Shown here: positions 1 to 7,561 of the stretch, piece after piece
Position numbering within the stretch: the stretch's first letter is position 1
Layout of the letters: every line of letters begins with the position of its first letter
Source: Actinomycetota bacterium
GTDB taxonomy: Bacteria; Actinomycetota; Actinomycetes; Mycobacteriales; HKI-0501
Assembly: GCA_030840805.1 (NCBI GenBank)
Contig: JAVEDU010000065.1
Span: 1 to 54,509, forward strand
Length of the DNA: 54,509 bases
Reading direction: 5' to 3'
The notes under the pieces: model-generated
What the model was told of the DNA's origin: nothing
Database searches by the model: none
Seen by the model: the letters and a program-made list of their open reading frames with translations, nothing else
Made by a program: the position numbers and the translations under genes

Positions 1-1
1 G

Positions 2-619
2 GGCGTGTACCCCCTCCACGGCGTCCTCGCCGCGGGTGGTGGTCCGGAGCGGATCACCATGAACTGTTCCGGCAAGCACGCGGCGATGCTCCGTACCTGT
101 CTCGCCGCGGGCTGGCCCACGGCCGGCTACCTGGCGGCGGAGCACCCGCTGCAGGTGGCCCTGCGCGCCGCCGTCGAGGAGCTGGCCGCCGAGCCGGTCG
201 TCCACGCGGGGGTCGACGGCTGCGGTGCGCCGGTGTTCGCGCTGACGCCGATCGGGCTGGCGCGCGCGTTCTCCCGGCTGGTCGACGCGCCCGCGGGCAC
301 CGCGGAACGCGCGGTCGCCGATGCGATGCGGGCCCACCCGGGCCTCGTCGGCGGTGCGGGCCGGGACGTCACGCGACTGATGGCCGGTGCGCCCGACGTG
401 CTCGCGAAGGACGGCGCCGAGGGTGTGTACGCGGCGGCGGTACCGGGGGTGGGGGCCGTGGCCCTCAAGCTGGCCGACGGCGCCGCCCGGGCGCGGATGC
501 CCGTGCTCGTGTCGGGGCTGCGCCGGCTGGGCGTGACGGCCGAGGTGCTGGACGTGCTCGCCGAGGTGCCGCTGCTCGGTGGCGGCGCGCCCGTGGGGGC
601 CGTGCGCGCGATCTGGTGA
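2..619 (+). CDS. L-asparaginase II family protein, C-terminal part (5' end outside window)
   Basis: The reading frame is open from the first bases, so the N-terminus lies upstream of the window; about 205 residues are visible. The segment NCSGKHAAML, the DGCGAPVFAL block and the HPGLVGGAGRDVTRLM block match the asparaginase II family (Pfam Asparaginase_II), cytoplasmic enzymes proposed to hydrolyse L-asparagine to aspartate and ammonia. The stop codon is only 3 nt from the stop of the convergent dehydrogenase gene, with no room for a terminator. Family assignment is good; substrate is inferred. Confidence 0.85.
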   Translation, partial: GVYPLHGVLAAGGGPERITMNCSGKHAAMLRTCLAAGWPTAGYLAAEHPLQVALRAAVEELAAEPVVHAGVDGCGAPVFALTPIGLARAFSRLVDAPAGTAERAVADAMRAHPGLVGGAGRDVTRLMAGAPDVLAKDGAEGVYAAAVPGVGAVALKLADGAARARMPVLVSGLRRLGVTAEVLDVLAEVPLLGGGAPVGAVRAIW

Positions 620-622
620 GCG

Positions 623-1498
623 CTACTCCCGCCGGTGGACGAGGTACACGGCGGCCATGTCGTCGTCGCCGTGACCCAGCTCCAGCGCCCTCGCCAGATG
701 ACGCTGCGCGGCGGCGGTGAGGCCCATGTCCACCCCGGCGTCGGCGGCGGCCTCCAGGATCAGCCGGGCGTCCTTCTCGGCTCCCCGGAGCGGGAACGAC
801 GGGTCGAACCGCCGGGCCAGGATGGCCTCGCCCTTGGTGTGCGCGTACGGGGAGTCGGTGCCGGTGCCCGCGATCGTGTCGAGGAACAGCCTCGGGTCCA
901 GCCGCAGTCCCTCGGCCAGCGCGATCGCCTCCGCGGTCGCCTCGGCGAGCGCCAGCACCCAGCTGTTCACCACCATCTTCAGCCGGCTGCCGTTGCCCGC
1001 CGGGCCGAGCCACAACGTCCGGTTCCCGATCGCGTCGAACACCGGGGTGCACGGCTCCCGGGCCTCCGCCGGGCCGGACGCGAGGACGGTGAGCGCGCCC
1101 TTCTCCGCCGGTTCCCGGGTGCCGAGGACCGGGGCGTCCACGTAGACCAGCGCGCACCGCACGGCGAGCGCGGCCAGCCGCGCGGCGCCGTCGACGCCCA
1201 CCGTCGAGGACTGGATCCAGATCGTGCCGTCCCGGGCCGCGTGCCCGGCACCGTCGTCGGCGGCCATCGCCGCCTCCACCGCCACGGTGTCCTGCAGCAT
1301 CGTCACGACGATGTCGGCGCCGCGCGCCGCCTCGGCGGGCGTCTCGGCGACGACGGCGCCCTCGTCGGCGAGGGGCCGGGCCTTCGCCGTGGTCCGGTTC
1401 CACACCCGCAGCGGCAGGCCCGCGCGGAGCATCGACCGCGCCATCCCCGATCCCATGATGCCGGTGCCGAGCAGGGCCACGGTGGGGGTTGTCGCCAC
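623..1498 (-). CDS. NAD(P)-binding beta-hydroxyacid dehydrogenase (3-hydroxyisobutyrate dehydrogenase-like)
   Basis: A 291-residue protein with an N-terminal Rossmann fold (LLGTGIMGSGMA at about residues 9-20) and the later GNGSRLKMVVN segment, whose lysine is the catalytic residue of 3-hydroxyisobutyrate/6-phosphogluconate dehydrogenases. Length is normal for the family. It probably oxidises or reduces a small beta-hydroxy acid; the substrate cannot be read from sequence. The GTG start is supported by AAGGAG about 9 nt upstream. It is convergent with the asparaginase-like gene and may be read alone. Confidence 0.85.
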   Translation of the reverse strand: MATTPTVALLGTGIMGSGMARSMLRAGLPLRVWNRTTAKARPLADEGAVVAETPAEAARGADIVVTMLQDTVAVEAAMAADDGAGHAARDGTIWIQSSTVGVDGAARLAALAVRCALVYVDAPVLGTREPAEKGALTVLASGPAEAREPCTPVFDAIGNRTLWLGPAGNGSRLKMVVNSWVLALAEATAEAIALAEGLRLDPRLFLDTIAGTGTDSPYAHTKGEAILARRFDPSFPLRGAEKDARLILEAAADAGVDMGLTAAAQRHLARALELGHGDDDMAAVYLVHRRE

Positions 1499-1564
1499 GA
1501 TGCGCGCTCCTTCGTCGGTGATCGTGCGTCTACTCTCCCGCGCCCGTCCGGGCCCGGCGACTCC

Positions 1565-2683
1565 TCACCCGTCGCGCGCCAGGATGCGGGTCGCGAGCCG
1601 GAGCAGGGGCGGCGTGGCGAGTACCACCGCGAACAGCCGCAGGCTCTGCACACTGGAGATCAGCGGCACGTCGGCGTGCGAGGTGACGGCGGTGGCGAGG
1701 ACCGCGTTGATGCCGCCGGGAGTGGTGGCGAGGTAGGCGTCGAGGAGCGGGATGTGCCGGGCCACGGCCAGTCCCCAGGCCAGACCCGCGCACGCCACGC
1801 TGACCGCCACCGTGGCCGTGAGGACGGGCCAGAACAGCCGCCGCACGTGGACGAGCGACGCGCGGGTGAAGCGCAGCCCCACCTCGAGGCCGACCGCGGT
1901 GAACGTGAGGTCCCGCAGGATCCCGTCCGGTACGACCCCGTGTACGAGGCCCGTGCAGGTGACCGCCGCCGCGAGCAGCATCGGCCCGAGCAGCGCCGGG
2001 GCGGGCAGGTGCAGGCGGCCTCCGAGGCGGGGACCGAGCAGGACCAGCGCGAGGAGCGCCAGCACCCCGGCCGGGCTCTGCGGTGCGAGGTGGAGGTCGG
2101 GTCCGGCGGCCGGCGGCGTGCCGGGGCCGCCGTGGGACAGCCACACCGCGAGCGGCGCGCTGACGGCCACCACGGCGACCCGCAGGTACTGGGTGAACGC
2201 GACGAGCCGCGTGTCGGCCGCCAGCTCGTCCGCCGTCGCGACGATCGCGGCCGACCCGCCGGGGGCCATGCCCAGCGTCGCCGTCCGGTGGTTCACCAGC
2301 CCGGTCCGGGCGAGGAGGTACGCCCCGCCGAGGCTCACGACCACGGTGCCGGCCGTGACGAGCAGCAGCGGGAGGATCTCCGGAGCGACCTGCCGCATCG
2401 AGGCCGGGGCGAGGTAGCTGCCCATGACCACGCCGATCAGGGCCTGCGAGAGGCGGTACGCCGGCCGCGGGAACGCCGGGGCCGACCGCGCCGTGACGGC
2501 GTAGGCCACGCCGAGCAGCAGGGACGCGAGCAGGAACGGGGCGGGCACGCCGAGCAGGGCCGCGACCAGGCCGGCGAGGTACCCGCCGAGTCCCAGTGCG
2601 GACCACCGGAGAGCCGGGTGGAGGGGTCGCCGAACCGGGGCAGGGGGGCCGTGGACGGGCAGGGCGGTCGGGATCGGGGACAC
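1565..2683 (-). CDS. AbrB-family (AmoA-like) integral membrane protein
   Basis: A 372-residue very hydrophobic protein with about ten predicted membrane segments in two similar halves, as in the AbrB/AmoA membrane family (Pfam AmoA; duplicated AbrB-type domain). A conserved glycine-rich stretch, LGMAPGGSAAIV, lies in the first half and the related TPGGINAVLAT in the second. Function in bacteria is uncertain; members have been called regulators or putative transporters. I chose the GTG at 2683 because CGGAG precedes it by 7 nt; a longer frame reaches 2776 but has no ribosome binding site. Divergent from the XRE regulator. Confidence 0.75.
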   Translation of the reverse strand: MSPIPTALPVHGPPAPVRRPLHPALRWSALGLGGYLAGLVAALLGVPAPFLLASLLLGVAYAVTARSAPAFPRPAYRLSQALIGVVMGSYLAPASMRQVAPEILPLLLVTAGTVVVSLGGAYLLARTGLVNHRTATLGMAPGGSAAIVATADELAADTRLVAFTQYLRVAVVAVSAPLAVWLSHGGPGTPPAAGPDLHLAPQSPAGVLALLALVLLGPRLGGRLHLPAPALLGPMLLAAAVTCTGLVHGVVPDGILRDLTFTAVGLEVGLRFTRASLVHVRRLFWPVLTATVAVSVACAGLAWGLAVARHIPLLDAYLATTPGGINAVLATAVTSHADVPLISSVQSLRLFAVVLATPPLLRLATRILARDG

Positions 2684-2822
2684 GGCGCGCTCCGATTCAT
2701 GGCGATCTTCGGGGGTATCTCCAGAGTCCGCCGCGGAGATGAGACGCCGATGAACACGGGCCGCCGGGGACCGCAAACCCCGCCCTGTCGGCCGTTCACC
2801 TCGTGACCCAGTTCACGCCGGG

Positions 2823-2852
2823 CTGCTAGCAGACCGCTTGCTACAGCTAGCA
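2823..2852. promoter_or_regulatory. Inverted-repeat operator candidate (TAGCA half sites)
   Basis: Three copies of the pentamer TAGCA/TGCTA lie here: TAGCA at 2827-2831, its complement TGCTA at 2839-2843 (spacer 7) and TAGCA again at 2848-2852. The second half site is part of the -35 hexamer TTGCTA of the downstream XRE gene, so binding would block that promoter. Autoregulation by the XRE protein is an inference. Confidence 0.4.
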
Positions 2853-2866
2853 CTCCGGCGTACGGT
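2838..2866 (+). promoter_or_regulatory. Leaderless promoter of the XRE regulator
   Basis: TTGCTA (2838-2843), a 17-nt spacer and TACGGT (2861-2866) end 6 nt before the ATG at 2873, so transcription should begin at or next to the start codon. No Shine-Dalgarno sequence fits between. Confidence 0.55.
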
Positions 2867-2872
2867 GGGGGT

Positions 2873-3364
2873 ATGTCCGCATTGGGAGATCTCGGCGAGT
2901 ACATCCGCGAACAGCGGACGAAGGCCAAGGTGTCCCTGCGTCAGCTCGCCGCCCAGGCGGGCGTGAGCAACCCGTACCTCAGCCAGATCGAGCGGGGCCT
3001 GCGCAAGCCGAGTGCCGAGGTGCTCCAGCAGATCGCGACCGCCCTGCGCATCTCGACGCCGGTCATGTACCTGCGCGCCGGGCTGCTCGAGGACCGGGAG
3101 AACGAGGGCGTGGTCGCCGCCATCGCGCACGATCCGGTCCTCACCGACCGGCAGCGGCAGATCCTCACCGAGGTGTACGAGTCGTTCTGCCGTGAGAACA
3201 GGGCGACCACCGTGGACGCGCCGGTGCGGCCGACCGCGGTGGAGGACGCCGTGGCCGAGGCCGTGGCGACGCCGCCCCGGCCGCGGAAGAAGGCTGCGGC
3301 GAAGAAGGCACCGGCGAAGAAGGCGGCCACGGCCCCCGAGGCCGAGCCCGGCGCCACCGGCTGA
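2873..3364 (+). CDS. XRE-family transcriptional regulator with Lys/Ala-rich tail (Rv0474-like)
   Basis: A 163-residue protein. Residues about 8-62 form a Cro/C1-type helix-turn-helix (RQLAAQAGVSNPYLSQIERG). A middle region, ending near residue 105, holds ALRISTPVMYLRAGLLE and TDRQRQILTEVYESF. The C-terminal 35 residues are a Lys/Ala/Pro tail (KKAAAKKAPAKKAA) resembling basic tails of mycobacterial HU and HbhA. Placement directly before an hbhA-like gene and a DUF2516 gene matches M. tuberculosis Rv0474-Rv0475-Rv0476. It is read from a leaderless promoter overlapped by TAGCA half sites and may repress itself and hbhA. Confidence 0.9.
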   Translation: MSALGDLGEYIREQRTKAKVSLRQLAAQAGVSNPYLSQIERGLRKPSAEVLQQIATALRISTPVMYLRAGLLEDRENEGVVAAIAHDPVLTDRQRQILTEVYESFCRENRATTVDAPVRPTAVEDAVAEAVATPPRPRKKAAAKKAPAKKAATAPEAEPGATG

Positions 3365-3412
3365 GGACGGCCCCGCACCGCCACACCGAATCCCCCCACA
3401 GAGGAGACAGAC

Positions 3413-3928
3413 ATGGCCACCACCCTGAGCAAGCCTTTCTACGCCGCCGCCGGCGGGGTCGACCTCGCGGTCGCGAAGCTCCGCCAGCTCCCCGTGAAGG
3501 CGGCCGAGCTGCAGAACGAGCTCACCCGCACCGCCGCCGAGCTGCCCGCCAAGGCGAAGCGGCTCGACGTCGACGCGATCCGCGGGACGGTCACCCGTAC
3601 CGCCGGAGCGGCGAGCGACCGCGCCAACGAGACCTACGACGAGCTGGTCGAGCGGGGCCGCAAGCTGGTGACCGCGATCCGCAACCAGTCCGCCACCCAG
3701 CAGCTCGAGGCGCAGGTCCGGCAGACGAGCCGGGCGGCGAAGGCGACCGCGACCACCGCGCGGGAGTCCCTGAGCCGCACGAGCACCTCGGCCAAGGGCA
3801 CGGCCACCACGGCCAAGAAGTCCGCGGCCCGCACCAAGACCGCGGCCAAGGGCGCCGCGACCAGCGCCAAGAAGGCCACGACGACCGCCACCAAGGCCGT
3901 CGAGGCGGGCACCGACAAGGTCGGCTGA
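3413..3928 (+). CDS. HbhA-like heparin-binding hemagglutinin homologue
   Basis: A 171-residue protein without a signal peptide. Residues about 1-105 are a charged helical region (predicted coiled coil), beginning with YAAAGGVDLAVAKLRQLP; residues 106-160 are a Lys/Ala/Thr-rich repetitive tail (TAKKSAARTKTAAKGAA). This architecture and its neighbours match mycobacterial HbhA, whose basic tail binds heparan sulfate; in non-pathogens the role is probably surface or lipid-related, which is inference. GAGGAG at 3401-3406 is a strong ribosome binding site 6 nt before the ATG. A perfect hairpin follows the gene. Confidence 0.8.
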   Translation: MATTLSKPFYAAAGGVDLAVAKLRQLPVKAAELQNELTRTAAELPAKAKRLDVDAIRGTVTRTAGAASDRANETYDELVERGRKLVTAIRNQSATQQLEAQVRQTSRAAKATATTARESLSRTSTSAKGTATTAKKSAARTKTAAKGAATSAKKATTTATKAVEAGTDKVG

Positions 3929-3950
3929 CCTCCACCCGTACGCGTCGCAC

Positions 3951-3982
3951 GCAGGCCCCCGGCACCGTTGCCGGGGGCCTGC
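3951..3982 (+). terminator. Intrinsic-type hairpin after the HbhA-like gene
   Basis: Perfect 14-bp arms (3951-3964 and 3969-3982, GCAGGCCCCCGGCA and its complement) with a 4-nt loop, 22 nt after the stop codon. No T-tract follows, as is common in GC-rich actinobacteria. Confidence 0.75.
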
Positions 3983-4012
3983 GTCGTGCCGCCCGGATTC
4001 GCCGGGGCCGCG

Positions 4013-4018
4013 TACGCT
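4013..4018 (+). promoter_or_regulatory. Leaderless -10 (TACGCT) of the DUF2516 gene
   Basis: TACGCT ends 6 nt before the ATG at 4025, directly after the upstream hairpin terminator, giving the gene its own promoter and no leader. Confidence 0.5.
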
Positions 4019-4024
4019 GTGCGC

Positions 4025-4390
4025 ATGCTCCATGTGGCCGCCGCGCTCGGCACCGTCTCCGCGCTCGACATCGTCACCCCGGTCATGGTCGTGGGCGACC
4101 TGATCATCCGGGTCGCCACGCTCGGGGCGGCGCTGTTCGCGCTGGTGCACTCGGCGGCGCAGCGTGCCGATGCGTTCCCCGCGGCCGGCAAGCTGTCCAA
4201 GCCGGCCTGGCTCGGCATCAATGCCGCGGCGTTCCTGCTCAGCCTGCTGCCCTGGCTCGGGGGGCTCGCCAGCCTCGGCGGGCTCCCGGACATCTTCGGA
4301 ATCGTCGCGATCACGGCCGCGCTGGTGTACATCGTGGACGTTCGCCCGGCGGTGCGTGAGGTCAGCGAGGGCGGCAACTCGCCCTGGTGA
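4025..4390 (+). CDS. DUF2516 family small membrane protein (Rv0476-like)
   Basis: A 121-residue protein with three to four hydrophobic segments (about residues 10-40, 60-80 and 85-105) and no soluble domain. Position after hbhA and before an alpha/beta hydrolase matches the M. tuberculosis Rv0476 locus; that family is DUF2516, of unknown function. The ATG at 4025 is preferred to an upstream in-frame codon at 3968 because the latter sits in the terminator hairpin and TACGCT lies 6 nt before 4025. Its TGA overlaps the GTG of the next gene. Confidence 0.8.
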   Translation: MLHVAAALGTVSALDIVTPVMVVGDLIIRVATLGAALFALVHSAAQRADAFPAAGKLSKPAWLGINAAAFLLSLLPWLGGLASLGGLPDIFGIVAITAALVYIVDVRPAVREVSEGGNSPW

Positions 4391-5232
4391 CGGACGCGCT
4401 GCTCCGTACCCCGCACGGCGCCGACCTGGAGGTCCGGGTCTCGGGCGCCGGTGACCCGGTGACCGTGTTCGCGCACGGGCTCGGCTGCACGATCCCGGAG
4501 ACCCGGCCGCTCGGCAGCGGCGTCGGCGGCACCCGGGTGTTCTTCTCCTTCCGCGGTCACGGCCGTTCCTCGACCCCGGTGGCCGGCTTCGGCTACGGCG
4601 AGCTGGCGAAGGACCTCCGCGCCGTCGCGGACGCCCACGGCGCGACCCGGGTGGTGGCCACCAGCATGGGCGCGGCCGCGCTGTGCCGGGTGCTGGCCGA
4701 CGACCCGGACCGTTTCGAGCGGCTCGTGCTCTTCGTCCCGGCGGTCCTCGACGAGCCGCGCCCCGGCGGCGTGCGCGACGACCTGGGCCCCCTGCTCGAC
4801 GCCGTGGCCGCCGGCGACCGGGAGGCCCTGGCCGCGGTGATCCGGGCCGAGGTCCCCGCCGCCGCGGCAGGCAGCCCGACCGGCGAGGCGTTCGTGCGGG
4901 ACCGGGTGGCGGCACTGCTCGGCAGCGGCGTCGCGGAGGCGTACCGGTCCGTGCCCGGGAACGAGGCGCCGCTTCCCGCCGGCGCGGACGCGCTCCGCGT
5001 CGTCACGGCGCCCGCGCTCGTGCTGGCGTGCCGCGGCGACGCGCTGCACCCCGTACCGGTCGCGGAGCGCCTCGCCCGCCTGCTGCCGAACGCGTCCCTG
5101 CACGTGTACGACCGGCCGGAGGTGCTGTGGACCGCCCGGTCGGATCTGCGGCGGCGGATCTCGGGGTTCCTGAACCGGCCTCAGAGGGCGGTCGGCCGCT
5201 CGCTGCGGAACACCTCGAGCTCCAGCTCGTAG
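4387..5232 (+). CDS. Alpha/beta-hydrolase fold protein with atypical active site
   Basis: A 281-residue alpha/beta-hydrolase: oxyanion segment FAHGLG (28-33), SFRGHGRSS (54-62), nucleophile elbow VATSMGAAA with Ser93, and a LVLACRGDALHPV acid-residue segment. The elbow reads A-T-S-M-G rather than G-X-S-X-G. The C-terminal region (LHVYDRPEVLWTARSD) has no obvious catalytic histidine in the usual place, so activity is uncertain. The GTG start overlaps the DUF2516 stop as GTGA, implying translational coupling. Its last 52 bp overlap the convergent GNAT gene. Confidence 0.75.
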   Translation: MTDALLRTPHGADLEVRVSGAGDPVTVFAHGLGCTIPETRPLGSGVGGTRVFFSFRGHGRSSTPVAGFGYGELAKDLRAVADAHGATRVVATSMGAAALCRVLADDPDRFERLVLFVPAVLDEPRPGGVRDDLGPLLDAVAAGDREALAAVIRAEVPAAAAGSPTGEAFVRDRVAALLGSGVAEAYRSVPGNEAPLPAGADALRVVTAPALVLACRGDALHPVPVAERLARLLPNASLHVYDRPEVLWTARSDLRRRISGFLNRPQRAVGRSLRNTSSSSS

Positions 5233-5711
5233 TACCGGTCGGTGCGGCCCAGATGCTCCATCCCGAGCCGCCGGGCCACGTCCATCGAGGGCTCGTTGCC
5301 GGGCCGGACCACCGCGTACACCTCCGCCAGCCCCGCCGAGAACGCCCGGGACAGCACCGCCCTGGCCGCCTCCGACGCATAGCCGTGGCCCCAGTTCGAC
5401 GGGTGGAGGTGCCAGCCGATCTCGGTGTCCGTGCTGTCCGGCGGCAGCAGCAGGAGCAGGACCGTCCCCATCAGCTCGCCGGTCTCCCGGTCGGTGATCG
5501 CGGACAGCCCGTACGGCGGCGGGAGCTGGGCGTTGCGCTCGGCCCAGCCGGCGATCCGCTCCCGCATCTCGTCCACCGACGCGACCGCCCGCGGCTTGCC
5601 GCCGATCCAGCGGGCGACCTCCCACAGCTTGTAGATCTCATACGCCGCCGAGGCGTCGTCCTCCGCGTACGGCCGCATCGCGAGCCGCTCGGAGGTGAAG
5701 TGGCGGTCCAC
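5181..5711 (-). CDS. GNAT family N-acetyltransferase (RimJ/RimL type)
   Basis: A 176-residue acetyltransferase starting with the RimJ/RimL-like TSERLAMRPYAEDD. The acetyl-CoA binding region is the HPSNWGHGYASEAAR segment (about 104-118), followed by VRPGNEPSMDVARRLGM, the classic GNAT motif in which N-S/P is followed by a helix. It likely acetylates an N-terminal or small-molecule amine; substrate unknown. The GTG start lies one nucleotide after the stop of the ChaB-like gene, with AGGGAGA in that gene's end as ribosome binding site, so the two form an operon. The 3' end overlaps the convergent hydrolase by 52 bp. Confidence 0.85.
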   Translation of the reverse strand: MDRHFTSERLAMRPYAEDDASAAYEIYKLWEVARWIGGKPRAVASVDEMRERIAGWAERNAQLPPPYGLSAITDRETGELMGTVLLLLLPPDSTDTEIGWHLHPSNWGHGYASEAARAVLSRAFSAGLAEVYAVVRPGNEPSMDVARRLGMEHLGRTDRYYELELEVFRSERPTAL

Positions 5712-5712
5712 C

Positions 5713-6147
5713 TCAGGTCTCCCTGGCCTGGGCCGTCTTCCGGTTGTTGGCCCTCTCGATCGCGTCCACGAGTTCCCCCTTGGTCATCGACGAGCGCCCC
5801 CGGATGTCGAGCCGGGCGGCCAGGTCGAGGAGGTGGTCCTTGGTCGCGTGGGTGTCGACGCCACCCTTGGTCTCGCCCTCGCCGCGGCGGGCCGCCGCGC
5901 CGCCCTTCTCCGCCCGCTCGTCGCTCGGGCCCGGCGACTCCTTGCGCTCCCAGTGGTCGCCGACCTTCTCGAAGTCGTGCTTGAGGGACGCGTACGCGGT
6001 GCGTCGCGCCCGTTCGCCGTCGCCCTCGTACTGGTCGATCGCCGAGTCGAGCGTCGCGAGGAACTGGTCCTGCGCGTCCTCGGGGGACCGCTGGAGGGTC
6101 GACGGCAGGTCGTCGCGGCCCACGTTGCTCCGACCGTCCTCGGGCAT
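5713..6147 (-). CDS. ChaB-domain protein with C-terminal Rho_N/SAP-like domain
   Basis: A 144-residue hydrophilic protein. Residues about 12-70 match the ChaB family (DLPSTLQRSPEDAQDQFL, then AYASLKHDFEKVGDHWERK). Residues about 105-136 (HLLDLAARLDIRGRS, TKGELVDAIERAN) resemble the helix-extended-loop-helix of Rho N-termini and SAP-type nucleic-acid-binding motifs. ChaB was linked to cation transport in E. coli, but the actinobacterial combination with a nucleic-acid-binding motif makes that doubtful. The ATG has GGGAGG 6 nt upstream. It is the first gene of a two-gene operon with the GNAT protein. Confidence 0.8.
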   Translation of the reverse strand: MPEDGRSNVGRDDLPSTLQRSPEDAQDQFLATLDSAIDQYEGDGERARRTAYASLKHDFEKVGDHWERKESPGPSDERAEKGGAAARRGEGETKGGVDTHATKDHLLDLAARLDIRGRSSMTKGELVDAIERANNRKTAQARET

Positions 6148-6224
6148 GGCGCCTCCCTTCGTCCGATCGGCCCATCGTGCCGGGAAACCCTCGCGCCTGC
6201 GCGACGAGACCGTGAAAATGACGT

Positions 6225-6740
6225 ATGGAGCTGATCGCGGTGCACGGCGACATCACCGAGCAGGACACCGACGCGGTGGTGAACGCCGCGAACTCCTCGC
6301 TGCTCGGCGGCGGTGGCGTCGACGGCGCGATCCACCGGGGCGGCGGGCCCGAGATCCTGGCGGCGTGCCGGGCGCTGCGCGCCTCCCGGTACGGCGGTGG
6401 CCTGCCGACCGGCCAGGCCGTCGCCACGACGGCGGGACTGTTGCCGGCCCGCTGGGTGATCCACGCGGTCGGGCCGGTGTACGCCGTGGCCGAGGACCGG
6501 TCCGAGCTGCTGCGCTCCTGCTACCGCGCCGCGCTGGCCGTGGCCGACGAGGTGGGCGCCCGCAGCGTCGCGTTCCCGCTGATCTCCGCCGGGGTGTACC
6601 GGTGGCCGGTGGCGGACGCGGTCGACCAGGCCATCACCGCGATCCGGTCCGCGGACACCTCCGTGGACGAGGTCCGGATGGTGCTGTTCGGGTCGGCGGC
6701 GTACGACGTCGCCCGGCGCGCGCTGCGCTCCTACGCCTGA
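6225..6740 (+). CDS. Macrodomain protein (ADP-ribose / O-acetyl-ADP-ribose deacetylase)
   Basis: A 171-residue single macrodomain. VVNAANSSLLGGGGVDGAIHRGGGPEI contains the ADP-ribose-binding NAAN and GGGGVDGAI motifs of MacroD/YmdB-type hydrolases; WVIHAVGP and FPLISAGVYRWP complete the fold. Such proteins remove acetyl or ADP-ribosyl groups from O-acetyl-ADP-ribose or ADP-ribosylated proteins. The gene is divergent from the ChaB-like operon, with 77 bp between starts; the leader is short and no clear ribosome binding site is visible. Confidence 0.92.
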   Translation: MELIAVHGDITEQDTDAVVNAANSSLLGGGGVDGAIHRGGGPEILAACRALRASRYGGGLPTGQAVATTAGLLPARWVIHAVGPVYAVAEDRSELLRSCYRAALAVADEVGARSVAFPLISAGVYRWPVADAVDQAITAIRSADTSVDEVRMVLFGSAAYDVARRALRSYA

Positions 6741-6758
6741 CCGGCCGGGACGCGGGGC

Positions 6759-7511
6759 TCAGCCCGTCCGCAGCGCCTCCAGCAACACGGGGTCGCCCTC
6801 CACCCCGAGCACGTCGAACGGCACCCGGCCCCACAGCGCCAGCAGCACGTCGCTCGCCGTCCCGGCGGCCGCCGCCTGCGCACCCGGGCCGGGGTCGAGC
6901 ACGGTCTCGGTGTCCAGCACGGACACCGCCGTGCCGCGCACCCGCACCGCCCACTCGGTCCCCGTGTCGGTGGCCACCAGCCGCACCACGCCGTCCCGGT
7001 TCTCCGGGCCCTTGCGCCGGCCGCCGGGCAGGAACACCTCGAGCACCTCGGACACCCCGTCCGCCGCGAGGAGCGGCTCCACCGGCTGCGGGAGCGCGGC
7101 GGCGCTCTGGGCGTCCCAGCGGTGCACCGCGGTCTCGTGGGCCATCCGGCGGAACCAGAACGCGGCGGTCTCCGGCCGTACCGACCAGTTCCACGCGGGC
7201 GTTCGGGGGTCCAGGCCCGCGAGCGCGTCGAGCACCGCGGCGTGCTCGGCGGCGAACCAGTCGAACACCGCCGCTCCCTCCGGCGCCGTCACGCGGTCGT
7301 GGGCCGGCTCGGTCGTCTCCCCGCGGACGAAATGCGTGCGCTGCCAGTGGTAGACGACCCCGAGGTGGCGGACCAGGTCCCACACGGTCCACTTCGGGCA
7401 GGGCGGGACCGGCGCGGTCAGATCGGCGGCGCGGGCGGCGGTCAGGAACACCTCGCCCTCCCGGCGTACCGCGTCGAGGAAGAAGTCCTGGTCCGGGCCT
7501 GACTCGGTCAT
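6759..7511 (-). CDS. Maleylpyruvate isomerase N-terminal / DinB-like family protein
   Basis: A 250-residue protein of the actinobacterial mycothiol-dependent maleylpyruvate isomerase-like family (TIGR03083 type). The metal-site histidines are in LVRHLGVVYHW and in the later MAHETAVHRWDAQ motif (HxxxVHRWD). A C-terminal domain of about 90 residues follows. Members use mycothiol or transfer other small thiols, fitting an organism that has mshA in the same window; the reaction here is unknown. The ATG at 7511 is chosen because AGGAAGG lies 7 nt upstream; an in-frame start at 7544 would sit in the divergent murB promoter. Confidence 0.8.
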   Translation of the reverse strand: MTESGPDQDFFLDAVRREGEVFLTAARAADLTAPVPPCPKWTVWDLVRHLGVVYHWQRTHFVRGETTEPAHDRVTAPEGAAVFDWFAAEHAAVLDALAGLDPRTPAWNWSVRPETAAFWFRRMAHETAVHRWDAQSAAALPQPVEPLLAADGVSEVLEVFLPGGRRKGPENRDGVVRLVATDTGTEWAVRVRGTAVSVLDTETVLDPGPGAQAAAAGTASDVLLALWGRVPFDVLGVEGDPVLLEALRTG

Positions 7512-7548
7512 CGCCGACCTTCCTGTGGGGGGAGCTCGGTGCACAGCC

Positions 7549-7554
7549 TAGGGT
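7549..7554 (+). promoter_or_regulatory. Leaderless -10 (TAGGGT) of murB
   Basis: TAGGGT ends 7 nt before the GTG of murB; no Shine-Dalgarno sequence is present in the gap. Confidence 0.45.
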
Positions 7555-7561
7555 TTCCCGC

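Noticed and set aside
2684-2776. N-terminal extension of the AbrB-like protein.
   Set aside because: The extension is hydrophilic and lacks a ribosome binding site, while the GTG at 2683 has CGGAG at good spacing.
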